Shown: positions 35,785 to 45,246 of the stretch, in pieces | Position numbering within the stretch: the first letter of the stretch is position 1 | How the letters are laid out: the number at the start of each line of letters is the position of its first letter | From: Mycobacterium sp. URHB0044 | GTDB lineage: Bacteria > Actinomycetota > Actinomycetes > Mycobacteriales > Mycobacteriaceae | DNA length: 64,000 bases | Assembly: GCF_000620625.1 (NCBI RefSeq) | Contig: NZ_JIAW01000007.1 | Coordinates: forward strand, 186,001-250,000 | Reading direction: 5' to 3' | Position numbers and translations under genes: made by a program | Notes under the pieces: generated by a model | What the model was told of the DNA's origin: nothing | Databases searched by the model: none | Seen by the model: only the letters and a program-made list of their open reading frames with translations

Positions 35785-35811
35785 ATTCTCCTGCCTAAGA
35801 ATGACATTGCC
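35785..35811. promoter_or_regulatory. Composite operator, site 6 (degenerate)
   Basis: ATTCTC-N6-AAGAAT (35785–35802), followed by GAC-ATTGCC, a decayed version of the 15-bp palindrome. About 30–50 nt upstream of the secreted protein start at 35839. Confidence 0.5.
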
Positions 35812-35838
35812 ATCATGTACAGACTCAAGGAGCAGGTC

Positions 35839-36351
35839 ATGCGCCCAGCGAACGTGATCGCAACGGCCGCGATGCTTACCGCCGCATCGCTGCTGACTGC
35901 GCCACAGTCCGCCGCGGACGACTATCCCCAATATGCCATGAACGGAACGTATTCCGTGGTCTCCAACGGCGAATGGGCGAGGACGAACGACCGGTATCAG
36001 GACGAACCGTCGGTGCGCAGCACGTGGACGGTCAACACCACGTGCACCAGCGCGCTCACCTGCTCGGGCAAGGTCACCAGCAGCCTTGGCTGGACCGAGG
36101 ACATCTACACTGGAATCGGGACGTTGTGGTACGTCAAACACTATGTGCCCGACTGGATTCCATGCCCCGACGGCACGCGTGGCCCCGGGCTTCAGGTGTA
36201 CAAGTTCTACCCCGCTACAGAAGACGGCACCGTTTTGGTGCCGTCCGACCTGTGGATGGGCGAGGACGTGACCACTGGCGAGAGTGGCGCATGCGGCAGG
36301 AACAGGTCGATCGTGGTCAACCTACCGGTCAAGATCACCAAGGTCAGCTGA
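35839..36351 (+). CDS. Small secreted protein of unknown function (c)
   Basis: A 170-residue protein; ATG 35839 is preceded by AAGGAG. Signal peptide MRPANVIATAAMLTAASLLTAPQSAADD. The mature domain (MNGTYSVVSNGEWARTNDRYQDEPSVRSTWTVNTTC…GKVTSSLGWTEDIYTG…WIPCPDGTRGPGLQVYKFYP…GEDVTTGESGACGRNRSIVVNLPVKITKV) is the type of secreted beta-rich protein that mycobacteria keep in several copies, some near mce loci (recalled, not checked). Four Cys. Function unknown; a periplasmic lipid-handling role would fit but is speculation. Confidence 0.78.
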   Translation: MRPANVIATAAMLTAASLLTAPQSAADDYPQYAMNGTYSVVSNGEWARTNDRYQDEPSVRSTWTVNTTCTSALTCSGKVTSSLGWTEDIYTGIGTLWYVKHYVPDWIPCPDGTRGPGLQVYKFYPATEDGTVLVPSDLWMGEDVTTGESGACGRNRSIVVNLPVKITKVS

Positions 36352-36369
36352 CCGCCCGTACCGCAGCCA

Positions 36370-36408
36370 CGAAGAAGCGCCCTGCCGTCACCGGCAGGGC
36401 GTTCTTCG
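36370..36408. terminator. Strong bidirectional hairpin between secreted protein gene and mceF
   Basis: Stem CGCCCTGCCG/CGGCAGGGCG with a TCAC loop, extended across a one-base bulge by CGAAGAA/TTCTTCG. It lies 19 nt after the secreted protein stop and 9 nt before the mceF stop, so it can end both converging transcripts. The A-rich and T-rich outer arms give a short T-tract in each direction. Confidence 0.85.
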
Positions 36409-36416
36409 TCGGCGCA

Positions 36417-38150
36417 CTAGTGCAGCAGCAGGTCCTTCCACGTCTTCTGAAGTGGCTTCTCCGCAACAAGATTCGTCACCTTGTACAGCTTGCCGTCCGA
36501 GCCGACGTACTCACCGGTGCGCGGATTGTATTGGGCGAAGGCGACCGTCGGGCCTGCGCCCGGCTTGGCGCCGCCGAACGAACTCGGCGCTGCAGGCACA
36601 GCACCGTCGGCGGGTGGCAGTGGAACGACGTTGGCGCCGGGTGCCGGCGGCACGTCGACCGGTGCCGCAGCGTCGGGACCGGGTCCCGGCGGTGGTGCGA
36701 GCGGTGGAATCGGTTGTCCGTTCAGCGAATTGCCCTCCGGCGGTGGCGGCGGCACCGCGGTGGCGAGTGGGGCCTCCAACGGCGAGACAGGCGCACCGTT
36801 CGGCGGCCCCGCGGGTGAGGCGCCTCCCGGCATCGCACCTGGCGGCAGCGGCGTCCCCTCGACCGGCGCAAAGATGTCGTCGCTCAAGGTCGTTCGGTCG
36901 TCGATGGGGATGCCCTGGGCAATCAGGCTCGGGTCGATCGGAGAGGGTCCCGTGGCGTGCTGACGCATCGCCAGTGGCATGTACTCCTGATCGCTGTTGC
37001 AGATCTGGACCGTCGGTGCGCGTTTGCCCGGCTTCCTGATGCACGGGAAGTTGCGGACACCGCGGACGGAGATCGGCGAATCCTGCGGCAGCTTGCAATA
37101 GAGGCCGTCCGGCGTGTCGATGTCCGACTCGTCAGCCGGTGACCGCCAAGACGATGGCGGCAGGAAGCCGACCCGACAGGCAGGTGGATCGTCGACCCCG
37201 GCCTGGAAGTCGCCGCGCGCGCTGCCGGTGGCGTCGGAGAAGTTCGCGTACGACTGTTGCTGAGCGAAATACGGCGGTAGCAACACCAGGAGTTGTTCGA
37301 GCGACGCGTTGTACGTCATGAGGATCTCGCTGACGGTGCCGAGGTTCGCCAGAAGAACCGGCAGCGTCGGCTTCAGTTGGTTGAGGAGACCGGAGGTTTC
37401 GTCCGAAAAGCCAGGAAAGGTCTGCAACACGGTGCGGAACTTGGCGTCGTCCGCGGCGAGTTGACCGGTGAACCCCGCGAGACTGCGGGCCCAGGTGCGG
37501 ATCGAGTCCGCGGTGGCGGCCTGACCCTCCAGCAGCGGCCGACTGTCCTCGGCGAGCGCCTTGGTCTGGTCGGCGACGCCGTTGAGGTCGGCGCTCAGCT
37601 TCGCGCCGGAGTCCAGTAGTGAACCGAAATCGAAACCGGCGCCGTTGAATCCCTTGTACGTCTCGTCGAGCAATGCGCTCAACCTGTCCTTGGGGAACGT
37701 GTCCACCAACTTGCTGACCCGGTCCAGAACCGGGCCGACCGCAGGCGGCAGTGAGATGTTCTTCGCCGTGATGACGGAGCCGTCCTGCAGATACGGTCCC
37801 GAATCGGTGCGCGGCCGCAGATCGACGTACTGTTCGCCGATGGCCGAGACGCTGCGGACCTCGGCCTCCAGGTCCGCGGGAATCTTCGGCGAGGTGGCGA
37901 TCGAAAGCGTCGCCTGCGCACCATCTTTGGTGAGTCCCACCTCGGTGACCTTGCCGACTTCGACACCGCGGTACGTCACGTTGCTGAATCGGTAGAGGCC
38001 ACCGGAAGTCGGCAGTTGCAGCGTCACGTTGACACGGCCGACCCCCAGCAGTGTGGGGATCTGGATGTAGGTGAAGAACATCACCACCACGCCGACGATC
38101 GACACGATCAGGAAGATCGCCAGCTGGATCCTGATGAACCGCGTAAGCAT
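36417..38150 (-). CDS. mceF: Mce family protein, MceF
   Basis: A 577-residue Mce/MlaD protein and the last gene of the operon. An N-terminal membrane anchor (IQLAIFLIVSIVGVVVMFFTY) is followed by the MCE domain (VNVTLQLPTSGGLYRFSNVTYRGVEVGKVTEV…ATLSIATSPKIPADLEAEVRSVSAIGEQYVDLRP), then a helical coil region forming part of the hexameric tunnel. The C-terminal ~150 residues are unusually Pro/Gly/Ala-rich and low in complexity, ending in PLQKTWKDLLLH. ATGA overlap with mceE. Mce complexes carry lipids or sterols across the cell envelope to the YrbE permease. Confidence 0.93.
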   Translation of the reverse strand: MLTRFIRIQLAIFLIVSIVGVVVMFFTYIQIPTLLGVGRVNVTLQLPTSGGLYRFSNVTYRGVEVGKVTEVGLTKDGAQATLSIATSPKIPADLEAEVRSVSAIGEQYVDLRPRTDSGPYLQDGSVITAKNISLPPAVGPVLDRVSKLVDTFPKDRLSALLDETYKGFNGAGFDFGSLLDSGAKLSADLNGVADQTKALAEDSRPLLEGQAATADSIRTWARSLAGFTGQLAADDAKFRTVLQTFPGFSDETSGLLNQLKPTLPVLLANLGTVSEILMTYNASLEQLLVLLPPYFAQQQSYANFSDATGSARGDFQAGVDDPPACRVGFLPPSSWRSPADESDIDTPDGLYCKLPQDSPISVRGVRNFPCIRKPGKRAPTVQICNSDQEYMPLAMRQHATGPSPIDPSLIAQGIPIDDRTTLSDDIFAPVEGTPLPPGAMPGGASPAGPPNGAPVSPLEAPLATAVPPPPPEGNSLNGQPIPPLAPPPGPGPDAAAPVDVPPAPGANVVPLPPADGAVPAAPSSFGGAKPGAGPTVAFAQYNPRTGEYVGSDGKLYKVTNLVAEKPLQKTWKDLLLH

Positions 38151-39547
38151 CAGTTACCTTCCCCCGCATAGGGGCCCGCGAAGATCGGGCCTCCGCCCGC
38201 CGGTGGCGGCGGACTGTCGACCGGTGCCATGTCCGGGTTCTCCTGCGGAACCATGGGGAGCACCGGGCCGCTGGCAGGTGGCGGCGGCGGCGCCTGCATT
38301 GGCGGCGGCGTCTGTGCGACCAACGGCGCCTGTGCCGGATAGGATCCCGGCCCGGGCAGGCTCTGAGCAGCACCCGGCGGGTCGGGGTTCAGGCCGGGAT
38401 TGTCTGGGGGCACCGGCCCCTGCGGACCACCAGGCGGCGCCGGCGCGAGCGGGCGACCCAACGGATCGTAGGTATAGCGCTGGAAGAACGGTTCGCCTGG
38501 CAGTGGCACCAGGTCACGGCCCTCCTGATCGAGGCGGGTGCCGAGGAAGATCGACTTCCGCATGCGTGGCCCGGAGATGTCGACCGTGGCAAAGAGATTG
38601 ATGAAGTCACCCCTGACCGCACGGTCGATGAGGTTCTGTCCGTAGGGGAATACCGTCCCGTACGCGATGGCCGCATCGAATTCCGGTCCGACGTCGGCCA
38701 ACGCCTGAATGGTCGGCTGGAGGTTCTTCAGGTTGTTCACCAGGTCGGCTTGCGTGTCGTTGACGAGGCGGTTGGCGGTGTCGCTGAACTGTCCGAGCTT
38801 GGTCAGCGCGGTGGTGAGTTGTGGTCGCTCCCGATCGAGTACCTCGAGTGCGCGTGGGATCCGCTGCAGCGCATCGTTGATCGCGTCGCGGCGGCCGGCG
38901 AATGTCGAGGCGACCCGGTTGAGGCCTTCGATGGTGGCAACGAGGTTCTGCCGCTGTTGATCCAGCGTGCCGATGAATTCGTCGAGCCGGGTGAACAGGT
39001 TGCGCCAGTCCTCTTCCCGACCGGAAAGGGCTTGGTTGAAGGTGTGGACGATATCGCCGATCTGGCCGAGCCCACCGGCGTTCACGACCACGGACAGCGA
39101 CGAAAGAGTCTGTTCGGTGGTCGGATACGTCGAGGATTCGTTGAGCCCGATGGTGGTGCCGGGCGCCAGCTTGCCCTGGGGCTTCTCGCCAAGGGGCGGA
39201 TTCAGCGCCAGGTGCATCGAGCCGAGCAGGCTGGTCTGCCCGACACTGGCCACCACGTTGGCCGGGACGACGACGTCGGGCTTGACCGAGATCTCGACGT
39301 TGGCGTGCCAGTCCTGGACGTCCATCTTGCCGACGCTGCCGATCACGACGTCGTTCATCAGCACGGGCGAATTCGACTCCAGTGTCGACACATTCGCGAT
39401 CTGCACGTGATAGATCACCGCGTCGGATCCACGCCCCACCGCACCCGGCAGTGGCAGCGAATTGATGCCCTGGAACGCGCACCCGCTGGCGGTCAACGCC
39501 ACGCAGGTGCCCGCCGCGAGCAGTTTGAACGAAGCTCCACTCATCAT
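38150..39547 (-). CDS. mceE: Mce family lipoprotein, MceE (LprK/LprN type)
   Basis: A 465-residue protein with a lipobox LTASGC (Cys at about residue 23), so it is lipid-anchored, as MceE proteins are. The MCE domain spans about residues 40–130 (VIYHVQIANVSTLESNSPVLMNDVVIGSVGKM…VASVGQTSLLGSMHLAL). A helical region follows, then a Pro-rich tail of about 90 residues with runs such as PPPPP. Two ATGs in tandem (39547 and 39544) overlap the mceD stop; I list the first. Confidence 0.93.
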   Translation of the reverse strand: MMSGASFKLLAAGTCVALTASGCAFQGINSLPLPGAVGRGSDAVIYHVQIANVSTLESNSPVLMNDVVIGSVGKMDVQDWHANVEISVKPDVVVPANVVASVGQTSLLGSMHLALNPPLGEKPQGKLAPGTTIGLNESSTYPTTEQTLSSLSVVVNAGGLGQIGDIVHTFNQALSGREEDWRNLFTRLDEFIGTLDQQRQNLVATIEGLNRVASTFAGRRDAINDALQRIPRALEVLDRERPQLTTALTKLGQFSDTANRLVNDTQADLVNNLKNLQPTIQALADVGPEFDAAIAYGTVFPYGQNLIDRAVRGDFINLFATVDISGPRMRKSIFLGTRLDQEGRDLVPLPGEPFFQRYTYDPLGRPLAPAPPGGPQGPVPPDNPGLNPDPPGAAQSLPGPGSYPAQAPLVAQTPPPMQAPPPPPASGPVLPMVPQENPDMAPVDSPPPPAGGGPIFAGPYAGEGN

Positions 39548-41070
39548 GACGGTGGTGTCCCCTCGGCGGGTAGCAGCGGCCCGGGCGGTACGCCCGGATC
39601 AGGTGGCGGGGCTTCCGCGGGAAGCATCATTCCCGGCAGGCCAGACGGCACTCCGACCTGCTCTCCCGACGCCGGCGGCGGCTTTGCCGGTCCGATCCGA
39701 ATGTCCTCGGGCATCGGCACCGGCGCACCGGGGTACAACGCGGGGATCGGGAAGTTACTCGGGCGGTCGGGCGCCGAGAACGGAGCGTCGGGCCGTGGCC
39801 CCATGCCGGGAGGCGGCGGCACGTCGCCGTCCAGCCCGGTGTAGGCCGAAACCGCGGGCGGGTTCTCGGGAGGCCTTGGCGCGCCGCCCGCTCCGCCAGG
39901 CGCGAGCGCGGGGTCGGCGTAGACGATGTTGTGCGGGCTGGCCGACTTGGACAGGTACGGAGAGATCGGCACCGGAATGTAGTTCAGGTTGAGCAACCGC
40001 AACGCGGGTCCGAGGTAGTCGTGGCACAGCTTCGCAGTCTCTGGCGCAGTGGTGTTCTGGGTGGCGCCGATCATGCCGCAGACGAACTGCATGGGGCTGG
40101 CCAAGTTCGGGAGAGAGAACCCGCCGCGGGGCGAACCGGTGTCCGGATCGTAGATGTTGTAGCCGTTTGCAAACGAGTTGGGCGCGACGTGCAGCACCTG
40201 TTCGAAGTCCGTCTTCACGTCGACCAACGTCTGGGAAACCTGGCGGAGACCTTCGAGTTGTTCGGCCGTCTGGTTCCTGGTGCCCGCGACGAACCGCTTC
40301 ACCTCGGTGATCGCGACGGACAGATCCGTCAGCGCGGCATCGAGGTCGGACTTGCTTCCGTCGAGCACGCTCGACAGCGTGGCCAGCCGATCGTTGAACG
40401 CGACTATCTGATCGTTGCTGCCCTTCAACGCTGTGACGAAGATTTGCAGATTCTTGATGATGCCGACGAAGTCTCCGCTGCCGTCGGCGAGTACCCGGCT
40501 CACACCGGAGAGTTCGGCCAGTGTCTGCCTGAGCTTTTCACCGTTGCCCGCGAGGGCGTTGGCGGCGCTGTCGATGAACCGACCCACCGAAGTGGTCGAG
40601 ACGTCGCTGGTGGGACCCAGGTCCGTCGCCAACCGCTCGAGTTGCTTCTTGACTTCGTCCCATTCGACCGGGACGGCCGTGCGATCCGAGGGAATGACGG
40701 CACCGTCGGCCATCTTCGGGCCACCGTCGGACGATCGGTAGGCCGGGGTCAATTGCAGATACCGTGCGGCTACGAGGTTTTGAGCGACGATCACGGCCTT
40801 CGCGTCGGCGGGCACGGGAATCCCGTGGTCGACCGTGAAGGTCATCTTGGTCTGCGTGCCCTCCGGCTCGATTGAATCGATCTTGCCGACGCTGACACCG
40901 GAGACGCGTACTTCGTCGCCGGGGTAGACGGCCGTGGCCGTAGGGAAGTACGCAGTGATGGTCGTCGGTGCGAAGAACAATGCCCTGGCAGCCACGAAGC
41001 CGCCACCGATGAGCGCGACGACGAGCACGGCCACCAAAGCCGGCACCAGCCACCTCCGAGACGTCGCCAT
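39544..41070 (-). CDS. mceD: Mce family protein, MceD
   Basis: A 508-residue protein with an N-terminal helix (WLVPALVAVLVVALIGGGFVAARALFF), the MCE domain (TITAYFPTATAVYPGDEVRVSGVSVGKIDSIE), a helical region, and a Pro-rich C-terminus (~130 residues). ATG 41070 overlaps the mceC stop (ATGA); the longer frame upstream lies within mceC and is not used. Confidence 0.93.
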   Translation of the reverse strand: MATSRRWLVPALVAVLVVALIGGGFVAARALFFAPTTITAYFPTATAVYPGDEVRVSGVSVGKIDSIEPEGTQTKMTFTVDHGIPVPADAKAVIVAQNLVAARYLQLTPAYRSSDGGPKMADGAVIPSDRTAVPVEWDEVKKQLERLATDLGPTSDVSTTSVGRFIDSAANALAGNGEKLRQTLAELSGVSRVLADGSGDFVGIIKNLQIFVTALKGSNDQIVAFNDRLATLSSVLDGSKSDLDAALTDLSVAITEVKRFVAGTRNQTAEQLEGLRQVSQTLVDVKTDFEQVLHVAPNSFANGYNIYDPDTGSPRGGFSLPNLASPMQFVCGMIGATQNTTAPETAKLCHDYLGPALRLLNLNYIPVPISPYLSKSASPHNIVYADPALAPGGAGGAPRPPENPPAVSAYTGLDGDVPPPPGMGPRPDAPFSAPDRPSNFPIPALYPGAPVPMPEDIRIGPAKPPPASGEQVGVPSGLPGMMLPAEAPPPDPGVPPGPLLPAEGTPPS

Positions 41071-42161
41071 CAGCGCGAACCCCCGGGAACCCCGTTGTAC
41101 GGCAAGGGAAGTTCCGCCCGAGGCCCGGTCTGCTCGTTTGTCGGTGGTTGTCCGGAACCGAACGGACCCCTGCGGAAGCCGAACGCGTAGTCGAGGAAGG
41201 GCTGGAACAACTGCCACGGTTGGAAGTTCGGCACGTAGGCGGTGTAGTAGAAGCCGCTCGACACGGCCTCACCGAGCGTCGTCTGGTACTTGGCCGCACC
41301 CGGGATCGCCTTGGCGAGATTGTCGCGGTTTCGGACCAATACCTCGTTCACCTTGTTGAGCTTCTCCAGCGTCGGGGCCAGCTCCTTCTCGTTGTCGGCC
41401 ACCAGACCGACCAACTGCTTGGAGACCGCTGACGTGTTGGCGAGCAGGTCGACGATCGCCTGACGACGCTCGACGAGTACGGCCAACAGGTCATTGGCGT
41501 TGAGGATCAGGCTGTTCACCTGTTGGCTTCGCTCCGAGAGGATTCCGGTGACGTCCGAAGCGGTCTTGAGCAACTCGCCGAGCTTGCCGTCGCGGCTGTT
41601 CAGTGCCTGCGACAACCGGGAAAGCCCGTCGAACGTCGGCCCAAGCCGCGGTGCGATCTGGTCGAGCGTCGACGACAACGTGTCCAGCGACTGATTGAGC
41701 TGATGGGTGTCGGTGCCACCGGTGTTCGTGGTCAGATCTCCCACCGCATCGCTGAGCGAATACGGCGACGACGTCCTCGACACCGGGATCACCTCGGTGC
41801 GGTTCAACGTGCCCTCACCCGCCGAATCCAACGTCAACACCCGCTCGCCGAGAAGGGTTCCCGTCTTGATGTGCGCGGAGGTCTCCGACCCCAACCGGTA
41901 CTTGCCGTCGATGGTGAACGCGATCAGTGCATCACCATCGTCCAGCGAAACGTCGGTGACAGAGCCGACTTTCATGCCGGCAAGGGTCACGTCGTTGCCC
42001 ACCATGATGCCGCCGGCCTCCGCGAACAACGCCTTGTACTGCAGCGACGTCGCATAGGCGACCAGCCGTTCCGGCTGCAGGCCGACGGCGATGACGAGGA
42101 TGGCCAGCACGACGCCCATGAAGCCGGCCCGCGCCAGTTGCGCTCCGCGATATTTGAGCAT
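41070..42161 (-). CDS. mceC: Mce family protein, MceC
   Basis: A 363-residue protein. The anchor helix is GFMGVVLAILVIAVGLQPE, the MCE domain begins YKALFAEAGGIMVGNDVTLAGMKVGSVTDV, and long helices rich in Leu and Asn follow. The ATG shares one base with the mceB stop (TAA). It is shorter than D, E and F, without a long Pro-rich tail (only a ~35-residue extension). Confidence 0.93.
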   Translation of the reverse strand: MLKYRGAQLARAGFMGVVLAILVIAVGLQPERLVAYATSLQYKALFAEAGGIMVGNDVTLAGMKVGSVTDVSLDDGDALIAFTIDGKYRLGSETSAHIKTGTLLGERVLTLDSAGEGTLNRTEVIPVSRTSSPYSLSDAVGDLTTNTGGTDTHQLNQSLDTLSSTLDQIAPRLGPTFDGLSRLSQALNSRDGKLGELLKTASDVTGILSERSQQVNSLILNANDLLAVLVERRQAIVDLLANTSAVSKQLVGLVADNEKELAPTLEKLNKVNEVLVRNRDNLAKAIPGAAKYQTTLGEAVSSGFYYTAYVPNFQPWQLFQPFLDYAFGFRRGPFGSGQPPTNEQTGPRAELPLPYNGVPGGSR

Positions 42162-43186
42162 TACGGCTCAGCGCACCTTCCGTTTTCTTGCTTGATGAAG
42201 GGGAAGAACGAGGCCCTGCCCTGAAGGTCGGTGACCTTGATGTCGAGCGCGCAGATGTAGTACTGGACGAAGGCGCCGTACGCGCCGATGCGCGCGAGCT
42301 TGCGATAGTTGCCAGGAGCGCGCATCAAGGCTCCGTCGAGATAACCCTTGCCGCTCTCCAGATTTGGAGCCAGGCGGTTCAGCTGGTCGACGGTGCCTGC
42401 CAGCGGGGGCCGCGCCTGCGTCAACAGATCCGCGATGGACGCCGTTCCGTTGTCGAGCGACGAGATGGCGGTGCCGATCGGATCGCGATCCGTGGACAGC
42501 CCCGCGATGAGCTTCTCGAGTCTGTCGATGGCACCGGAGAACTGGTCGCCATCCTTGGAGATGGTGGCCAGCACGGTGTTGAGGTTGTCGATGAGCTGCT
42601 GGACCGTCTCGTTGTTGTCCGCCAACGTGTTGGAGAACGACGACGTCTTCGCCAGCAGCGAGTCGAACGTGCCCTCCTGGCCCTGGAACACCTGCACCAG
42701 CGCGGACGTGAGCGAATTGACGTCCTGCGGATTGAGCCCCTGGACGACCGGCTTGAGGCCACTGAGGAGCAAGTCCAGGTCGAGCGCCGGTTCGGTGCGG
42801 TCCAGTGGAATCTGCGAACCCGGAGGCATCAACTTCGTAGAGCCAGGTCCGTCGATCAGGTCCAGGTAGCGGTCACCGGTGAGGTTGAGGTAGCGGATGG
42901 CAGCCTTGGTGCCGGTGGTGAGTGCAATCTTGCGATCGGCGTCGAATTCCACCAGCACCTGGCGATCCGATTGCAGCGACACGTCCGTCACGGTGCCGAC
43001 CCGGATGCCCGCAACGCGCACGGTGTCACCCACGGCTAGCCGCGAGGCGTCGGTGAAGATCGCCGAGTACCCGTTCGTCGAACCGGTCCGGTACTGGCCG
43101 AAGGTGAAGAACAGGAACACGGTCAACAGCGACATGATCGCCGCGAAGATGCCGAACTTGACGATGGTGCCCCGTGAGCCGGTCAT
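42161..43186 (-). CDS. mceB: Mce family protein, MceB
   Basis: A 341-residue protein beginning MTGSRGTIVKFGIFAAIMSLL at ATG 43186, which overlaps the mceA stop (ATGA). The MCE domain reads GYSAIFTDASRLAVGDTVRVAGIRVGTVTDVSL…TGTKAAIRYLNLTGDRYLDL. The end (YYICALDIKVTDLQGRASFFPF…GRCAEP) has two Cys that may pair, as in other MceB proteins. The open frame upstream of 43186 lies inside mceA and is not used. Confidence 0.93.
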   Translation of the reverse strand: MTGSRGTIVKFGIFAAIMSLLTVFLFFTFGQYRTGSTNGYSAIFTDASRLAVGDTVRVAGIRVGTVTDVSLQSDRQVLVEFDADRKIALTTGTKAAIRYLNLTGDRYLDLIDGPGSTKLMPPGSQIPLDRTEPALDLDLLLSGLKPVVQGLNPQDVNSLTSALVQVFQGQEGTFDSLLAKTSSFSNTLADNNETVQQLIDNLNTVLATISKDGDQFSGAIDRLEKLIAGLSTDRDPIGTAISSLDNGTASIADLLTQARPPLAGTVDQLNRLAPNLESGKGYLDGALMRAPGNYRKLARIGAYGAFVQYYICALDIKVTDLQGRASFFPFIKQENGRCAEP

Positions 43187-44376
43187 CCGGGCATTCCGAT
43201 CTGTCCGCTGTTTCGCGGTGGGCCGTCGATCGGCCCGAACAACGCCTGCTTGAGCCCGTCCGAGTTGAGCAGCCACCCTTGGTTGCCGTAACTCCACGGG
43301 TTGGCCCCGACGTCGGCGACCAGGAAGGGCGGCCGAACGTTGGCCCCGACGACAGGCAGATGCTGGTCCTTGCAGGATGGCCCGCTCTTGGCCGCCACCT
43401 TTGGCAGGTCCTGCGGGTAACGGTAGCGCTCGACGCCCAGGGTGAAGTTGGCCGTCACGTCGACACCCGGTCGGTCCGGCGACGGGATGTGGATGAACGG
43501 GATCAAGCCCTGAATTCCGCACCGGAGGTTGTCTTGGTACTGACTGGTCAGTGCCGTGGTGGGGACGAGCATGTGCAGGACGTCGGTGAGAGCCTGCCGA
43601 TTCGTGCCGATCACGTCGTTGCCGGTATCGGCCAGCCCAACGGCGCTGACGAGGAACCGGTCGAGGTTGTCTTCCTCCTCGACCAGGGTCTGGCTCACTC
43701 GCGTGGTGCTTTCCACGATGTCCATGAGTTCGGGTGCCCTGTCGGCGTAGGCGTTGATGGCCGCGGGAGCCACTTCGATATCGCGGTTGATGCTGCCCAG
43801 ACTCGGATTGATCCGTCCGAGGAGCTGGGAGAAGTCGGTCACCGTCTCACCAAGCTTCTCGCCGCGCCCGTTCAACGCTCCCGAGATCGCGGCGAGGGTC
43901 TCGTTCAACTTCACCGGGTCGATCGCCTTCAAGACCGAGGTGAGCTGCTGGAAGAGGGTGTTGGTCTCGACGGTGACGTGCTCGACGTCGAGCTGGCTGC
44001 CTGGCCTCAGCGAATCGGTAGACGGATCTGAAGGCGCCACTAGCTCAACGGATTTGGCGCCGAATACGGTCGACGACGCGATGTCAACGCGGACGTTGGC
44101 CGGGATGTCCTTCAGTTGATCCGGGTCCATCGCCAGATGCAGGACTGCGCGGCCATCCGGGGTGGTTTCGATCGAGTCGACGTGGCCGACTTGAACGCCG
44201 CGCATCTTCACCTTGGCTTCGGGATTCATCACCAGACCGGCGCGTTCGGAGACGACGGTCACCGGCTCCATCCGTCCGAAGCCACCGCGGAACATGGCGA
44301 TGGAGAAGAAGACGATCCCGCCGATCACCAGGACGGTCGCCAATCCTGCCAGCGGGCGGACTGCGCTACTAGACAT
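43183..44376 (-). CDS. mceA: Mce family protein, MceA
   Basis: A 397-residue protein with anchor LAGLATVLVIGGIVFFSIAMF and MCE domain VTVVSERAGLVMNPEAKVKMRGVQVGHVDSIE…ASSTVFGAKSVELV. It is the first of the six Mce subunits, which together build the lipid-conducting tunnel from the membrane toward the outer envelope. It starts 12 nt after the yrbEB stop. I could not decide from sequence alone which numbered mce class (mce1–mce8) it belongs to; the flanking genes do not match mce4. Confidence 0.93.
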   Translation of the reverse strand: MSSSAVRPLAGLATVLVIGGIVFFSIAMFRGGFGRMEPVTVVSERAGLVMNPEAKVKMRGVQVGHVDSIETTPDGRAVLHLAMDPDQLKDIPANVRVDIASSTVFGAKSVELVAPSDPSTDSLRPGSQLDVEHVTVETNTLFQQLTSVLKAIDPVKLNETLAAISGALNGRGEKLGETVTDFSQLLGRINPSLGSINRDIEVAPAAINAYADRAPELMDIVESTTRVSQTLVEEEDNLDRFLVSAVGLADTGNDVIGTNRQALTDVLHMLVPTTALTSQYQDNLRCGIQGLIPFIHIPSPDRPGVDVTANFTLGVERYRYPQDLPKVAAKSGPSCKDQHLPVVGANVRPPFLVADVGANPWSYGNQGWLLNSDGLKQALFGPIDGPPRNSGQIGMPG

Positions 44377-44387
44377 CGAAGTCCTTC

Positions 44388-45233
44388 CTAGCCCGACAGG
44401 TTGAAGTTGCCGTTGGAGCCGTAGACGGCAAGGGAGACGAGCAGCGTCACCGACACCACCACGACGAGCGACGTGCGCACCGAATTACCTACCGCCACAC
44501 CGACACCCGAAGGGCCGCCCGACGCGAAATAGCCGTGGTACGTGTGGATCAGCAGAATCGTCAGCGCCATCAACGCCGCCTGCAGGAACGACCACAACAG
44601 GTCGATCGGGTTCAGGAACGTGTTGAAGTAGTGGTCGTAGAGGCCACCGGATTGGCCGAACAGCACCACGGTGGTGAACCGGCTGGCCATGAAGGACAAG
44701 ATCACCGCGACCGCGTACAGCGGAGTGATCGCGATCATGCCCGCCACGATCCGCGTACTGACCAGATATTCGATCGGCCGGATGCCCATCGACTCCAGGG
44801 CATCGATCTCCTCGTTGATCCGCATCGCGCCGAGCTGCGCCGTCACACCGGCACCGAACGTCGCCGCCAGTCCGATGCCCGCGATCACGGGCGCCGCGAT
44901 GCGCACGTTGATGAACGCGGCGAGGAATCCGGTCAGTGCCTCGATGCCGATGTTGCCTAGCGAGCTGTAGCCCTGCACCGCCAGGGTGCCGCCGGTCGCC
45001 AGGGTCAGGAACCCGACGATTACCAGGGTTCCGCCGATCATGGCCAGAACACCCGCCCCCATGCTGATCTCGGCGATGAGGCGAATGAGTTCGGTGCGGA
45101 AGTGGGTGACCGCATGCGGTATTCCACCGATGGCCTTGCCGAAGAACAGGGTTTGGTCACCGATCCGGCCCAACACGCCGACCGGTTTCTGCACCGTCCG
45201 CGTGAGGCGGGGATAGGTAGCTCGTAGCGCCAC
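44388..45233 (-). CDS. yrbEB: Mce permease YrbEB (MlaE family)
   Basis: A 281-residue inner-membrane permease with about five to six helices and the MlaE core: FGAGVTAQLGAMRINEEIDALESMGIRPIEYLVSTRIVAGM, which includes the EQ-loop-like EEIDALE motif that contacts the ATPase. With YrbEA it forms the membrane channel of the Mce importer; the ATPase (MceG/Mkl) is normally encoded elsewhere and is not in this window. Confidence 0.93.
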   Translation of the reverse strand: MALRATYPRLTRTVQKPVGVLGRIGDQTLFFGKAIGGIPHAVTHFRTELIRLIAEISMGAGVLAMIGGTLVIVGFLTLATGGTLAVQGYSSLGNIGIEALTGFLAAFINVRIAAPVIAGIGLAATFGAGVTAQLGAMRINEEIDALESMGIRPIEYLVSTRIVAGMIAITPLYAVAVILSFMASRFTTVVLFGQSGGLYDHYFNTFLNPIDLLWSFLQAALMALTILLIHTYHGYFASGGPSGVGVAVGNSVRTSLVVVVSVTLLVSLAVYGSNGNFNLSG

Positions 45234-45246
45234 GGTCAGCTCACCC

